A DNA stretch of 64,000 bases from Phytophthora hibernalis. Taxonomy: Eukaryota > Oomycota > Peronosporomycetes > Peronosporales > Peronosporaceae. The position numbers and the translations under genes are program-made. The stretch's first letter is position 1, and every line of letters begins with the position of its first letter. A model generated the notes under the pieces. It was not told the DNA's origin. It saw nothing but the letters and a program-made list of their open reading frames with translations, and searched no databases. The DNA lies in assembly GCA_012656075.1 (NCBI GenBank), contig JAAKBF010000312.1, forward strand, positions 1-64,000, in the 5' to 3' direction. Shown one piece after another: positions 9,768 to 20,597 of this stretch.

Positions 9768-11130
9768 TGCGAGCGAGAAGTTGCCTGTTTGTACTCGTCG
9801 ACAGCAAGCGAAAGGTTAAATGACACTACTTGAAGTGTCTTGAAAATGTCCTCGCTGCCATTGGAGCTTGACTCATGGCCAAAGGCAAGAGATGCGGAGC
9901 AGCATAACATCGGGCTCCAATCTGCGAGTTTGGACGGTTGTCCACGATTGGCCATAAGTGACCAAGAAAGCGGGGATTGGTTCATTTTGGACCAATGTAT
10001 ATACAGCCGTCCAAACATCGCCACCATCCTATCGACAGTATGAACGGCCCATCATCAGTTTCCAACGCACCGGCATAGTGCCAGGAAAATCAACTGCGAA
10101 GGCTGTTTTGCATCAAAACGTCTTTCACTTTCTGACTGACACACTTGATGCAGGGACTGATTGTTGTCTTGTAGAGAGACTTGAGGACCTCTACATGTAG
10201 TTGCTTGATGAGGAGGCGAAAGGAAACCAGCACACACATTGTGTACAGTTCACACTGATCTCGCGATAACGTCATTGCTGACAGAGGTGGCAAGTCTCGT
10301 TTGATGGATAAAGTCATGCCCCTTTAGCGACGAGACCGCGAGTTTGCAGACGCACGGTCGATAGTTGGCTTAGTGCAAATCCATCGCAGTCGAATGCGCG
10401 ACCACTGGGCGGCAGCTACTGGTTTCACGTCAAACAAGGTTACCGCAACTTTCTGGCTTCGTCGAAGAAACGAAAATGGCAAATATTTTGCTGCTGCTGG
10501 TGCGCTGTGCTTCACGCGTTCCTTCCTGCCTCTGTCCAGGGGGCGTGTGTCGCTAGCGCTAATGACAGGCCGAGCAGCGAGAATGAAAATTCGGTATCCA
10601 TTAACCGTCGCATTGTGACTGGACAGCTCTTCCACCGAGCGAGTGCTGCGCCGCCATTGGTAGGCACTCGCTGTGGAGCAGCGCGTGACTCGCACTTTGT
10701 CACGGACTCATCTATCGTCCGCCCTTCATCGCCGACATAGGCTGCTTGGGGGCGAATCGTCGTGCATGCGACGTGTCAAAACTTCAGAAAATGAGACAAG
10801 GCTGGTTGTCAATCGCCAGAGAGGCCATTTCCGGGGCTTGCAACAGAGATTTGGCTCAACAGATCAAAACCGGAGGAGACCCGAATTTGGTGGATGACAG
10901 TTGAAGCGAAAGCAGCACAGTTGTGACCAAAACGTATCGTGGGCGAGAAGAGACGGCAGACAGACAGCCCTCCGCGCCCTGTCCCCGACCGCCGAAAATC
11001 TAGGCCGGGGAGCTGCTGGCAGCCTGCTGCACTACGCTCACATTACAATTTACTTGCCCACGCGCAAGTCGTCTCCACTGAGGTTCGCTCAAGAACACCA
11101 GTCCAAGTAAATTTTCACACTCATTTCATC
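9768..11130. other. Divergent intergenic region between SWEET copies 2 and 3
   Basis: About 1.36 kb serving as shared upstream region of minus-strand copy 2 and plus-strand copy 3. Short open frames exist but have no motif. An Inr-like core lies at 11036-11051. Confidence 0.4.
11036..11051 (+). promoter_or_regulatory. Oomycete Inr-like core promoter of SWEET copy 3
   Basis: GCTCACATTACAATTT matches 14 of 16 positions of the oomycete initiator GCTCATTYYNCAWTTT and lies 80 nt upstream of the ATG at 11131, a usual distance. Confidence 0.5.
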
Positions 11131-12100
11131 ATGGTTGACGCCACCGTTCTTCTCGTGCTCCGGATCATGACGGCGTTGTCGTCGCTCATGGTCTCTCTGA
11201 GTCCGTCCTTCTCCGTCTACAAGATTTACAAGAACAAGACCGTCGGCAATATCTCCGTCGTGCCGTTCGTCTCGCTGCTGGGCAACGCACACATGTGGAT
11301 GATGTACGGCTACTTCCGCAACAACATCTTCCCCGTCGTTGTCTCTTTCGGCTTTGGATACTTCGCCGCGATCGCCTACATTGCCTTTTACTACAAGTTC
11401 GCCGACGACCGCAAGTACGTGCTCCAGATTGTCGGTGGGGTCGTTGCCGTGCTTGGAGCCATCACACTGTACGCTGTCATAGCGGCAAAGGTGCCACGGG
11501 CCAGGACTACACTAGCATTAGCCCAGTCCTCGGCTACATGGGTATCATCGCCGCTATTATCCTGTATGGCGCGCCTTTCGAGAAGGCTCTGTTCGTACTG
11601 CGCAACAAGAACGCGGTTCCAATTCAACTGCCGATGATCATATGCGGCGCGACCAACAACGCGTTGTGGGTCATCTGGATAGCAACTGGTTCATGTTCAT
11701 CCCTAACGCGATCTGCCTCGTGCTTGGTATCGTGCTTCTGGTGCTGTACACGAAGTACCGACCAAGCAAGGCTGTTCAGCCGACCGTCAACCTGCCCCAT
11801 GAAGACATTGCTATCACGGTTGTGGTCTCGCCCAAGGCCGAGATGCAGAGCAAGTTGACTAGCTCGAGTCCAGGTTTCCAGCCGATGTCGTCACCACTGC
11901 AGCCACTGAGCCGCGAAAGCTCCTTCCAGCTGAGTTCATCATCACAGAGCCGAGAAAGTTCCTTTCGCCTGAGTTCGCCATCGCTGAGCCGAGGCAGCTC
12001 CTTCCAACAACTGAGCTCGCCAGCCCTCAGTCGGAGTGGCTCGTTCGAGCGCGGTGGCACTGGCGGCGTCCTGCACATTATTCGGGCCCCGCGACAATAG
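11131..12100 (+). pseudogene. SWEET sugar transporter, copy 3, two frame breaks, Ser-rich repeat tail
   Basis: The ATG at 11131 opens MVDATVLLVLRIMTALSS, followed by a full first MtN3 repeat (SPSFSVYKIYKNKTVGNIS). Near 11493 the reading jumps frame: AAK is followed one base later by GATGQDYTSISPVLGYMG, as if one G of a GGG run were lost. A second break near 11683 removes about 10-13 bases where other copies have the CPMIS segment, before NWFMFIPNAI. The C-terminal tail (about 11860-12060) holds four imperfect 13-residue units of the form LSRxSSFxLSS. Without an intact frame this copy would yield a truncated protein, unless the breaks are sequence errors. It has no intron. Confidence 0.75.
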
Positions 12101-12790
12101 GTTCAAGAATACAGGTAGTTATCACCACTGGACAGTTTGACGGCCTGGTGGTGGTTGAGGCGTGTAGCAGTCGCACTAATAACTTATCAATAGATCAACC
12201 TCACATCCCGTCTTGCCGTCAACACATGAAGCGCCACATGACACAAGACCCTGTCCTCGTATTCCCTGCGGTGAGCTCTGTGACTGTCCTTGCAATTTTA
12301 AACTAACGATTTCTTCGCTGTCATCTGTAAACGTACCCTGGATGCAACAGTGGGTTCACCCAGCGGCGCCAACTTTGATGCAGGGTCCCGTTCTTGCATT
12401 AGCACACTACTGAAATACTTCGATGTCAAGCCCGTCCTTGCATTACCGTCCCGGACAAAGTCTGTCAATATCGACCGCATCCAATCGTAAGCTGTGAAGT
12501 CTCCTTGTTTTGCACGTTCTCGTGGTCGTTAAACGGATGCGCAGGGTTTCCGGTGCGCTGCAGCCTGCAGCCAACCCGAAGTCGTGACACCGGATACGAT
12601 GCAGTCGAGACCCGACAGTTCAACCAGTCGTTTGTACTGCCCATCTCGATTCTCCATCTACTTGAGCCAGCCATACGATTGCGGCAAGTGTGCTTCCCAA
12701 ACCAAGCTCGGAGAAGTTCGTCTCTGGTCTCATTTTACAATTCACCCAGTGGAGAACAACATATACAAGCTCGCCATTACCAAGTTCGAC
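12101..12790. other. Spacer between SWEET copies 3 and 4
   Basis: About 690 bases. It carries the promoter of copy 4, including an Inr core at 12728-12743. An open frame runs through it into copy 4 but has no ATG supported by homology upstream of 12791. Confidence 0.4.
12728..12743 (+). promoter_or_regulatory. Oomycete Inr core promoter of SWEET copy 4
   Basis: TCTCATTTTACAATTC matches 14 of 16 positions of GCTCATTYYNCAWTTT and sits 48 nt upstream of the ATG at 12791, implying a short 5' leader. Confidence 0.6.
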
Positions 12791-13609
12791 ATGTCCAGCT
12801 CAGTGGAGTCCGTCTTCCGCGTGGTCGCAGCTTGCACGTCGCTTATGATGATTCTGAGCCCGACGCCGGCAGTCTACCAGATCTACAAGACCAAGTCCAT
12901 CGGCAACACCAGCATCGTTTCGCTGGTGTCCGTGTTCGCCAACTGCCACGTCTGGACGCTGCATGGTCTATTGACCAACAATTGGTTCCCGGTCTTCTCC
13001 ACCTTCGTGTCCGGAGACTTTATCTCCCTCATTTACATGTTCGTGTTCCTGCGCTACACGACCGACAGAAAGCAAGCGTGGCGAGTCATCGCTGTGTACG
13101 CGGTTGTTCTCTCGATCATCACGACGTACGCGGTGCTGGGCGGACTCGGTGTTTTCACGAGTATCAGCAGGGACACTGCGAACGATATCATGGGCTACCT
13201 CGCCGTGTGCGTGACGTTGGTGCTCTACAGCTCGCCGTTCCTGAAGATCAAGGACGTCGTCAAGTTCAAGACGGGCGTCTTCATCCCGATTCACATGGTG
13301 GTCGCGGGCACGTTCAACAACGCGATGTGGATCATATACACGCCCATGTCTGGACTGTGGTTCCTCTTCGTAACCAACGTCTGCTGCGCGACGCTCGGTG
13401 TGGCACAACTGACTGTGTACATGATCTACCACCCCAGCAAGCACCCACTCGGTTACGGAGCGACGCTGGAGGATCTGCTCGAAAAGGAAAATGACGGCGC
13501 CATTTCGATCGCAATCGACCGAACAAGCCTACAATCAACCGGTAAGGCGGCTCCGCAGAGCCCCGTGTATCAAATGGTCATGTCTCCTCTGGCTCCGCTC
13601 CGTTCGTAG
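12791..13609 (+). CDS. SWEET sugar transporter, copy 4, intact, intronless
   Basis: 272 residues from ATG 12791 (MSSSVESVFRVVAACTSL). The start is chosen because it aligns with MVNVVVETLFRVLAS of the other copies and lies just after an Inr core. Repeat 1: SPTPAVYQIYKTKSIGNTS and NCHVWTLHGLL; repeat 2: SSPFLKIKDVVKFKTGVFIPIHM and NNAMWIIYTPM. Seven hydrophobic segments are visible. The cytosolic tail holds YHPSKHPLGYG and ends with QSPVYQMVMSPLAPLRS, sharing the SPVYxx(hydrophobic)xSP-type motif seen in copies 5-8. It should act as a membrane facilitator for mono- or disaccharides; substrate cannot be told. Confidence 0.9.
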   Translation: MSSSVESVFRVVAACTSLMMILSPTPAVYQIYKTKSIGNTSIVSLVSVFANCHVWTLHGLLTNNWFPVFSTFVSGDFISLIYMFVFLRYTTDRKQAWRVIAVYAVVLSIITTYAVLGGLGVFTSISRDTANDIMGYLAVCVTLVLYSSPFLKIKDVVKFKTGVFIPIHMVVAGTFNNAMWIIYTPMSGLWFLFVTNVCCATLGVAQLTVYMIYHPSKHPLGYGATLEDLLEKENDGAISIAIDRTSLQSTGKAAPQSPVYQMVMSPLAPLRS

Positions 13610-13928
13610 GGCGCCATCAAAAACAAACAGTAAGTTAAAATGGAGATGCTTCAGAGCGCGCTGCCTTCGCCGAATCACCATGTACATATTCAGAACGACG
13701 AGCCACCTCGGCTTACGTTCGGTGATCGCCGCTAGCACCGGTTGCTGAAGAGCCCATTTCAATTATGAAAAATGCACATGTTTCCTGTTTTCGCTCGTTC
13801 TGTGAGTTGCAGTCCAGTTATGGTATTTCTGCAAGTCTGATGATGGTTGAAGGGTGTATTACATGTATTTGAATCTAACCGGAAACAAAGCGAACAGAAA
13901 TCTTAATCGTGGACTATGAAAAGCAAAT

Positions 13929-14760
13929 CTACACACGACTGCTGACGTCCGACGGGATCCCCGCAATGGGCGAGTGCAACAAGTTGTACACGGGGCTGTG
14001 CAAGGTCAGCTTGCTCTTGGGTTCAACGTCGCTGTCTTCTGGTAGCGGCTGAATGCCAACCAAGTTTCGCTGAAGAGCGTCCGGGTCATCGTGATCCAGT
14101 CGTAGAGGGTGGGTCTTCGGGTTGTAAACGATGTAGAGAACGATGTTGACAGCGCTGACCAATAGGCACATGACGTTCCCTCCGAACAGGAACCAGCTCG
14201 AGATCATGGGGCAGTACACGATCCACATGACGTTGTTGAGTGCACCTACTACCACCATCGGAATCGGTATGAACGCCGCCGACTTGTAACGCAGCACTTT
14301 CAACATGCGCTCGAATGGCGAGCTGTACATACTGACACCAGCAGAAACGCCCAAGATACCCAATGTCGTGTCCACTCCGTCGTTCGACTGGTTGGTGTAT
14401 CCGGCGTGGGCAAGAATCGCATATACTGTGATGAGACCAAGGATGGTAGCGCCAATGATGATCCGTCGCAGAGCATTCTTGCAGTCGCGGGCGAACCAGT
14501 AGAACGTGGTCACGTAGCCGATGGCGATGATGTCGGACGTGAGGAAGGTGGCGAAGATTGGGAACCAGTTCTTGGTGATGGCGCCGTCCAGCATCCAGAC
14601 GTGTCCATTGGCCACCATGCACACGAGTGGAAGCACGGATGATGCCTGTGTCCTTCTTCTGGTATATGCGGTACATGGAGGGGATCATGCTCAATGTGAC
14701 GGAGACAGACGTGACGGATGCCAGCACGCGGAAGAGCGTCTCCACGACGAAGCTCACCAT
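13929..14760 (-). pseudogene. SWEET sugar transporter, copy 5, single 2-nt deletion
   Basis: The ATG at 14760-14758 opens MVSFVVETLFRVLASVTS and proceeds to QKKDTGI. Near 14638-14645 two bases are missing relative to copies 6 and 7 (GGCATC is followed directly by ATCC), and the reading resumes in another frame as LPLVCMVANGHVWMLDG to the stop at 13929. The rest is fully open: SSPFERMLKVLRYKSAAFIP, NNVMWIVYCPMISSWF, then an acidic tail (RLDHDDPDALQ) and HSPVYNLLHSPIAG. It is very similar to copies 6 and 7 but inverted. Only one dinucleotide separates it from an open gene, so it is a recent pseudogene or an assembly error. Confidence 0.8.
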
Positions 14761-16054
14761 TGTTACAAAGTATTGGGGTTGCGAGTGGGAAGTTCGAGCG
14801 TGGTTGATGCAGACACTATTATAGTGCTCGACGACGCAAACTGTAGAGTGATAGCTGTGATAAAGCGACTTTGATTTTAATAAAGTTACCGGTACAGTCG
14901 TGTTGTCCGTTCATCCGATGTACATGTACTTCGAAATAGTGCGTGAACCGACAGCAGTGATTAGATGAGCGACGGCGCGAATCCGACATGTCAATTACCG
15001 CCGTTGAACGCAATCTGCGAGATTAGATGAGCGAGATTCTATAGGAAGTTGAAGGAGGTCGCTGAAGCGATTTCAGAGGGATTAAAGATGGAATAAACGA
15101 ATGAATGATGTTTTTGTTCCCAATGTGATCGGATATATCAGGGTATTTAAATGACGAGGTGCTGGTCGCACTGTTGCGATCACCAAAAAGCTAACGGATA
15201 CAGTCTGTATCATAATAATGTTCAGATGTATTGTGTCACTTACCGTACTCCGTGGAATTGGACTCTAATAACCATCCTCAATCGGCGTGCTACACCGAAC
15301 AGTCTGTATCATACAGAGGAGCAATACTTGAGTGCACAACGTTGCGAACAGGCATATGTCGTGGCAGCGCACCGAGCCTGAGACTTTGAGTTGGCTCCTT
15401 TGACGGCAACGCCTTGCGCTGTTGACCCCCAGCGACGCCGTCATCGCGCAATGAAGTGAAGACGCGACTGCCCAGCTTGGTATTTTAATACTTTTAAAAT
15501 AGTGCATGTATGTACCGCTGAAAACAGTCCGGGCCAACCGGTAGATCGAGGGCTACTTGTATGCGAAAGAGTTAGGATCTTGATCACCCATAATACGGTG
15601 CTACTGACACAGAGTCTAACGGGCCCAAACGGGAAGGGGGGTCAACACCAAACGCAATTCATTGCCGTCTACCACAATACGTGCACGCGGTGTTAGCTTC
15701 GTTGACACAGTGAACGAGTCCAGAAGCTGTACGTAGGTCGTCGCTAGCATCGACTGTGAGTGCACACATTACAGCAAGGTTAGCTTCAGAGTGAACCTTG
15801 TCGCCCAGTACTATAATACCGTGGCCCGAAGACACACATCACCGTTGTCGATGTCCAGGTTGAGATGAACACCCCGTAGACAGACAACATGCCTTTGACT
15901 GGCTGAGGCCAACGTCGCTTCACCATCTTCAAGCACAGCCCACCTCAGGTAGGCTACCTGTCGCACTCAGTCTCCATCGTACGTCGTCGAGCGCAGGCCA
16001 CTCCGTTCGCTGCGCTACCGGGCTGGATAGACTCAGTCCAAGATCCTTGCAACA
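14761..16054. other. Intergenic region upstream of SWEET copy 6
   Basis: About 1.3 kb. The right half (about 15510-16054) is homologous to the region upstream of copy 7 (see the duplication entry). No gene is recognised in the left half, which is the promoter side of copy 5. Confidence 0.4.
15505..16054 (+). repeat. Duplicated SWEET upstream region, copy A
   Basis: Shares long stretches with 19971-20597, such as TGTACCGCTGAAAAC, GATCTTGATCACCCA, and the block around 15880-15930 (AACATGCCTTTGACTGGCTG). Together with the coding similarity this shows that copies 6 and 7 arose by duplication of a unit of at least 1.4 kb. Confidence 0.7.
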
Positions 16055-16874
16055 ATGGTGAACGTTGTCGTGGAGACGATCTTCCGCGTGCTGGCATCCG
16101 TCACGTCCATCTCTGTGACCTTGAGCATGATCCCTCCATGTACCGCATCTACCAGAAGAAGGATACGGGCATCGCGTCGGTGTTGCCGCTCGTGTGCATG
16201 GTGGCCAATGCACACATCTGGATGCTTGACGGCGCTATTGTCAAGAACTGGTTCCCTATGTTCGCCACCTACCTTACGTCCGACATCATCGCCATTATCT
16301 TCGTCACCACGTTCTACCGGTTCGCCCGCGACCGCAAGAAAGCTCTGCGACGGATAAGCATTGGTGCCACCATCCTAGGCCTCATAACAGCTTACGCAAT
16401 TATCAGCCATGCCGGGTACACCAACCAGTCAAACGACGGAGTGGAGACGACGATGGGTATCTTGGGCGTTTCTGGTGGTCTCAGCATGTACAGCTCACCG
16501 TTCGAGCGTATGTTGAAAGTGTTGCGTTACAAGTCGGCGGCGTTCATACCCATCCCATTGGTGGCTGTCGGTGCGCTCAGCAACGTCATGTGGATCGTGT
16601 ACTGCCCCATGATCTCGAACTGGTTCCTGTTCGGAGGCAACGCGGTGTGTCTGTTGATCAGTTCCGTGAATATCGTTCTCTATATCGTCTACAACCCGAA
16701 GACCCACCCGCTGCGACTGGATCACGATGACCCGGACAGCATTCAGGTCAACCTCACTGATGTTCAGCCACTTGCTGACGACAGTGACGTCGAGCCCAAG
16801 AGCAAGGTGGCCTTGCCCAGCCCGTGTACATCATGATGCACTCGCCAATTGCGGACGTTGGCCGTAGTGTGTAA
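16055..16874 (+). pseudogene. SWEET sugar transporter, copy 6, two 1-nt losses in C runs
   Basis: The ATG at 16055 opens MVNVVVETIFRVLASVTSISVTLSMI. Near 16130 copy 7 has CCCC where this copy has CCC, shifting the frame; the reading resumes with MYRIYQKKDTGIASVLP and stays open through both repeats (NAHIWMLDGAIVKNWF; SSPFERMLKVL; SNVMWIVYCPMISNWF). A second loss in a C run near 16823 changes the end, after which SPVYIMMHSPIAD can be read to TAA at 16872-16874. Both lesions are single C losses, suspicious for homopolymer errors. Otherwise it is a seven-helix SWEET nearly identical to copy 7. Confidence 0.8.
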
Positions 16875-16942
16875 ATTTAATTTTATTGTTGGGGAGAAGC
16901 AATGAGTTTGTCTGTCATTCCAATTGGATACATGTACATGTA

Positions 16943-17106
16943 CAGAATTCCCCGGCAAAGGGAGAACCGTAATCAGTTATTTACCTTGCAAAATTATTAC
17001 ATTTGTAGCAAAGCCTTGCTCTACCGTGATACAAATCCGTTTGCAATTTTTTTAACCTGGAAGAATTTATTAGTCCCACCTTTCTCCCTTTGCCGGGAAC
17101 TCTGAA
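16943..17106. mobile_element. Short MITE-like element with 23-24 bp terminal inverted repeats
   Basis: The left end 16943-16966 (CAGAATTCCCCGGCAAAGGG...) is the reverse complement of the right end 17083-17106 with one mismatch and one gap. Termini CAG...CTG with TA on the left and AA on the right resemble a pogo/Tc1-type MITE. The 116-bp core is non-coding. Confidence 0.5.
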
Positions 17107-17374
17107 CTCCTTTTCGGTGTAGCAAGCGAATGCTTTCACAAGTCACTCCTTTTTAGAACTTTTTTGGAAAGATGAAATTTAAAAGGAAATGGATGGGGGA
17201 TTGTTAGGCTTTTTACCTGGATTTAATAAGGGCCGTTCTTAACCGGGATCGCGACCCGAAGGGCTAAGGTTATGATGGAAAATGGCTACATGCCTGCGAC
17301 CCTGCCATTCTTGACCGGATTGCGATCCGACAGCAGTTTCCGCATCAAGTTTCCGTATCTAGCAAAATGGAAAC

Positions 17375-18559
17375 ATGGCGCGAACCTCCACCACTGCAGA
17401 TTCAGCTGCTACCGCCGCCGCGGCTTCTGCTGTCGCTGCTTCTTCTGCCACTGCCGCTGCGGTGAGCTCGAATTGGACGGTGACGATAGACCTAACGACG
17501 CTTAAGCGACCTGTTCGCCCACCGATATCTGAAAGCTACGACAAGTGGAACCTAGACCAGCTCAAGTTGGAGTGCACAGCCCGCACGTTGAACGTTGCCA
17601 AGAACACGAAGAAGGACGACCGCGTCGAGATCCTCACAGCATGGGACACAAACAAGGGTGGGGTCGAAACCTTACTGCAGCGCCAGCGCAAGCGAGCGAA
17701 GAAGTGCGAGGAGGATGCCAAACGCACCAAGGGCTGCATGCTCAGGTTGCTAAATGTCTTGTTCTAGGATCGGTTCTACGATGCATTTCTTGCCACGGGG
17801 CATCAACTTTCTCGCGCGGAGATTGATCAAGGCAGCTCCACATTCTGGTCGGACGTAGCTGCAGAATTTGGTGCTGACACCAGTGAGTTCAACACGTTGA
17901 TCTCACCCGATACCATGTTTGAAGGTATCGACGCGTCATTTGCGATGACACACTCGGCGGCAAAGCTCAAGAGGATGTGGAAAGAGGACAGCAGAAACTT
18001 TGCCACTGCAGAAGCGAAGTCAAAGGTGTCCGGGGAAGGGAGCAACGATTTTTGGGACTTCTGTGATGGGCGTGCGGACGTTTACTACTTGGATCGCTGG
18101 TGTGACCATCTGCAGGGTGGACGAGAATTTTGCTCGGCGAAGCTCTACCCTGACGACAAGGATGATTCAACCAAGGAAGGACGGGAGGCAACGAACCAGC
18201 GTGTGAACCGAAAGCGTCGAAAAATCTCCCAGTCAGCGGATATTCTTGAGCGTGTAAGTGAGCTGCTCGAAACTGAGACCAATGAAGAGACAGCATCTAT
18301 GCAGAAGGAAACGTGGAATGAGCAGAAGCTGTTTATTCAAGAACAGCGTGCGGCGCAGAAACTGACTGCGTTATATTCCATGCTCGATCGTAATAGCACT
18401 GTCAGCCAGCAGCTCTTGGTAAAGCGTGCGGAATACATCCAGCAGGGACTTGATGCTTCAGAAATCGGGGAATACCTTGCGAGGCAAGAGGCAAAGAAGC
18501 AGACGCTGGAACTCCAGATAAGTCAACTCGAGTGCGACATCGTGCACGGAGTCCAGTAG
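17375..18559 (+). pseudogene. Harbinger Myb-like DNA-binding accessory protein, one nonsense codon
   Basis: The ATG at 17375 starts a low-complexity Ala/Ser/Thr N-terminus, then a helical region (WNLDQLKLECTARTLNVAKN, SAP-like or Myb-like) and a basic coiled region (LLQRQRKRAKKCEEDAKR). A TAG at 17765-17767 interrupts the frame after LRLLNVLF. The same frame continues with DRFYDAFLATGHQLSRAEID, an acidic middle, a basic NRKRRKISQ signal near 18213 and C-terminal coiled-coil helices to the stop at 18557-18559. In the family this partner carries the transposase into the nucleus and helps bind the termini. A single stop separates two halves, so readthrough or an error is possible. Confidence 0.7.
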
Positions 18560-18567
18560 CTGCGCTT

Positions 18568-19775
18568 CTAGCGGGCGCTTGGACGACGAAGGTTGAAGTT
18601 TTGAATGTGATTCACGACGACATCACGAAGGATTCGCCCACACGCGTCGCGAGGTAAGATGTCCGGCTCGGTGTTGTCAGTGGGTCTGTACCAGCTTTCT
18701 TGTAAGGTGTGGTACTCAGTAGTAACTGCATGTTGGTACGTAGCTGCGTTCTGGTTCTTGAAGCGGTCGTCAATACAAAAATTATGCAGCTTCATGCACG
18801 CCTTGATCACCTTATTTACGTTCACGAAGTCAACAACGAGCGGCCGCTTAAAGATTTGCCACTTATTTACCAACAAACCGAATGCCATTTTGAACCGAAT
18901 GCGTAGCTGACTTAAATAAAAATTGTAGTCCAAGTGTGCCTTGCTCTTGGGCTCGAGTTTATTGAACGGCAGTCTGAGAGAGGATACGCGTTATCTCCAA
19001 TGATGTAAAACCCCGGTGGGAGCTTCATGATTTCTGCGCTTAGCTTCCACTTCTTGAAAGCAACAGAGTCCCCCACTTTCCCAGGTGAGTCAAAGCAATA
19101 ACCCGTGAAACGCGACAACGAGTCACAAATCGCTTGGACGTTCACACCATACCTTTGGTAGTGACCCGAGAAAAAGAGGTAAACCTCCTTCGCGCTTGGA
19201 GCGCGAATTTCGCACAACCACCCATCAATACAACCCACGCATCCAGTCAAAATATTATCCTTGCTTATCTCTGCAAATCTGTCGGCCAGCTCAAGCATTC
19301 GCGGCTCGGACTCTGTCGGGGCATGGATCCTCAGCTCTGGACACTTGCTAATGGCGTCCATCACTTCATGAATCACCTGGTAGATAGTGGGGACAGACGT
19401 TCCAGCGAGACAGCGTGTTACTTGATAACCATTTCCTGCGAGCCAAGAAATCGTCATCTGCAACATGTTTTCTGGGGATATTGGATCAGTCCCTGTCCGA
19501 CGACGCGACTGTTGCTCGTCCCGCACCAGCACCGGCCTGATAAATGACAGCAGGAGCTCGAAAGACTCGACCTTCATGCGGTAGCAACGCTGGAACTGGC
19601 CTTCCAACAGCAATGTCTGCTTATGCACGTCCCAATACAAGCGACGACGCTCGATACTCCCGTATCGCTCGTCAGGGATCAGCGCAGCAACAAGGACTAG
19701 CAGACGGTGACGAAGCCGACGTCGCCGCAGCAAGCTGTTGTCTTGTGAGCACTCCATAAACTGCGGTAAATACAT
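18568..19775 (-). pseudogene. Harbinger DDE transposase, frameshifted, catalytic Glu replaced
   Basis: The first in-frame ATG is at 19775-19773 (MYLPQFMEC). A helix-rich N-terminal part is followed by the DDE_4-type nuclease: first Asp in GCVGCIDGWLCEI, second Asp in IIGDNAYPLS. Near 18930 the reading shifts by one base and continues as LDYNFYLSQLRIRFKMAFGLLVNKW to the stop at 18568. At the position where the family has Glu (E-x-AFG) this copy has Lys (FKMAFG). The enzyme would normally cut and join the TIR ends. With the frameshift and the Glu to Lys change it should be inactive. Confidence 0.8.
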
Positions 19776-19970
19776 CTCTGCAGAACCCCTGCGATCTGGC
19801 GATCCCTCTCGGGGCACGATCTGAGACTCGGGTCGCAAGGGTTACGTTTTCGGAAATAATCGGGAACTAACCGACCAATCAGCGCTCGACTTTCGGGTCG
19901 CGATCCCGGTTAAGAACGGCCCTAAGTCGCGCAACGAAGCTCCCGGTATGTATACATGTATTAATAATAC

Positions 19971-20597
19971 ATGTACCGCTGAAAACGCCCGGGATCAATA
20001 AGACGGGAGTCGTCGTTGCTACCCTGGACATTAATTGGCCTGGTTGGATCTACATTTTTCTTGCCGACAACAAGAAGTGCTGAGTTAATGCAGATTGAGC
20101 CTTGGTAGATCGATAGTTAGGATCTTGATCACCCAGAATACGGTGCTGCTGACACAGAGCTTTATAATGGACCTGGGGGAAGAATATCGACGCCAAACGC
20201 AATGCATTGCTGTCTACTACAGCACGCGGTGTTACCGGTAGCTTGGTTGTGTTATTCACGCAGTGAACGAGATCGGTCGGTCCGTAGCGTGGTCGTCGCA
20301 ATCATCGACCGCTCAGTAATGTGCCCTCCAAACGTTACAGATACATGCAACTTCAGTGTGGATCTTGTCGCTACGTGGCCGAAGACACACATCACCGTTG
20401 TCATTGGTCTGGCTCAACGACGAGGTTGAGATGAACACCCACGGACAGACAACATGCCTTTGACTGGCTGAGGCCAACGACGCCTCACCATCTTCAAGCA
20501 CAATCCATCTAACTGTCGCACTCGTCGCAGTCAGTCTCCATCTTACGTCGTGGAGCGCAGTCCTCTCCGTTCGCTGCGCTACACTTGCCTCGCAACA
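19971..20597 (+). repeat. Duplicated SWEET upstream region, copy B
   Basis: Partner of 15505-16054; shares TGTACCGCTGAAAAC, GATCTTGATCACCCA and the block near 20440-20475. It begins about 50 bases after the right end of the Harbinger element, so the element lies between the two duplicates. Confidence 0.65.

Larger units (their letters stand above)
17230..19922. mobile_element. PIF/Harbinger DNA transposon with perfect 31-bp TIRs and TAA duplication
   Basis: 17230-17260 (GGGCCGTTCTTAACCGGGAT...) is an exact inverted copy of 19892-19922. TAA flanks both ends (17227-17229 and 19923-19925), the standard Harbinger 3-bp target duplication. Inside are two convergent genes, a Myb-like accessory protein on plus and a DDE transposase on minus, the usual Harbinger pair. 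Both genes carry disabling changes. A degenerate extra copy of the TIR motif lies at about 17302-17332. It inserted between SWEET copies 6 and 7. Confidence 0.92.

Noticed and set aside
10324..10740. Overlapping Arg/Ser-rich frames on both strands between SWEET copies 2 and 3
   Set aside because: GC-rich stretch open in several frames at once; no motif and not needed by any neighbour.
12505..12790. N-terminal extension of SWEET copy 4
   Set aside because: The extension lies partly upstream of the Inr core and other copies start at the aligned Met at 12791.
17656..17767. Intron to remove the TAG in the Harbinger Myb-like gene
   Set aside because: The sequence on both sides reads as one continuous domain and the only near donor would give a 22-nt intron.
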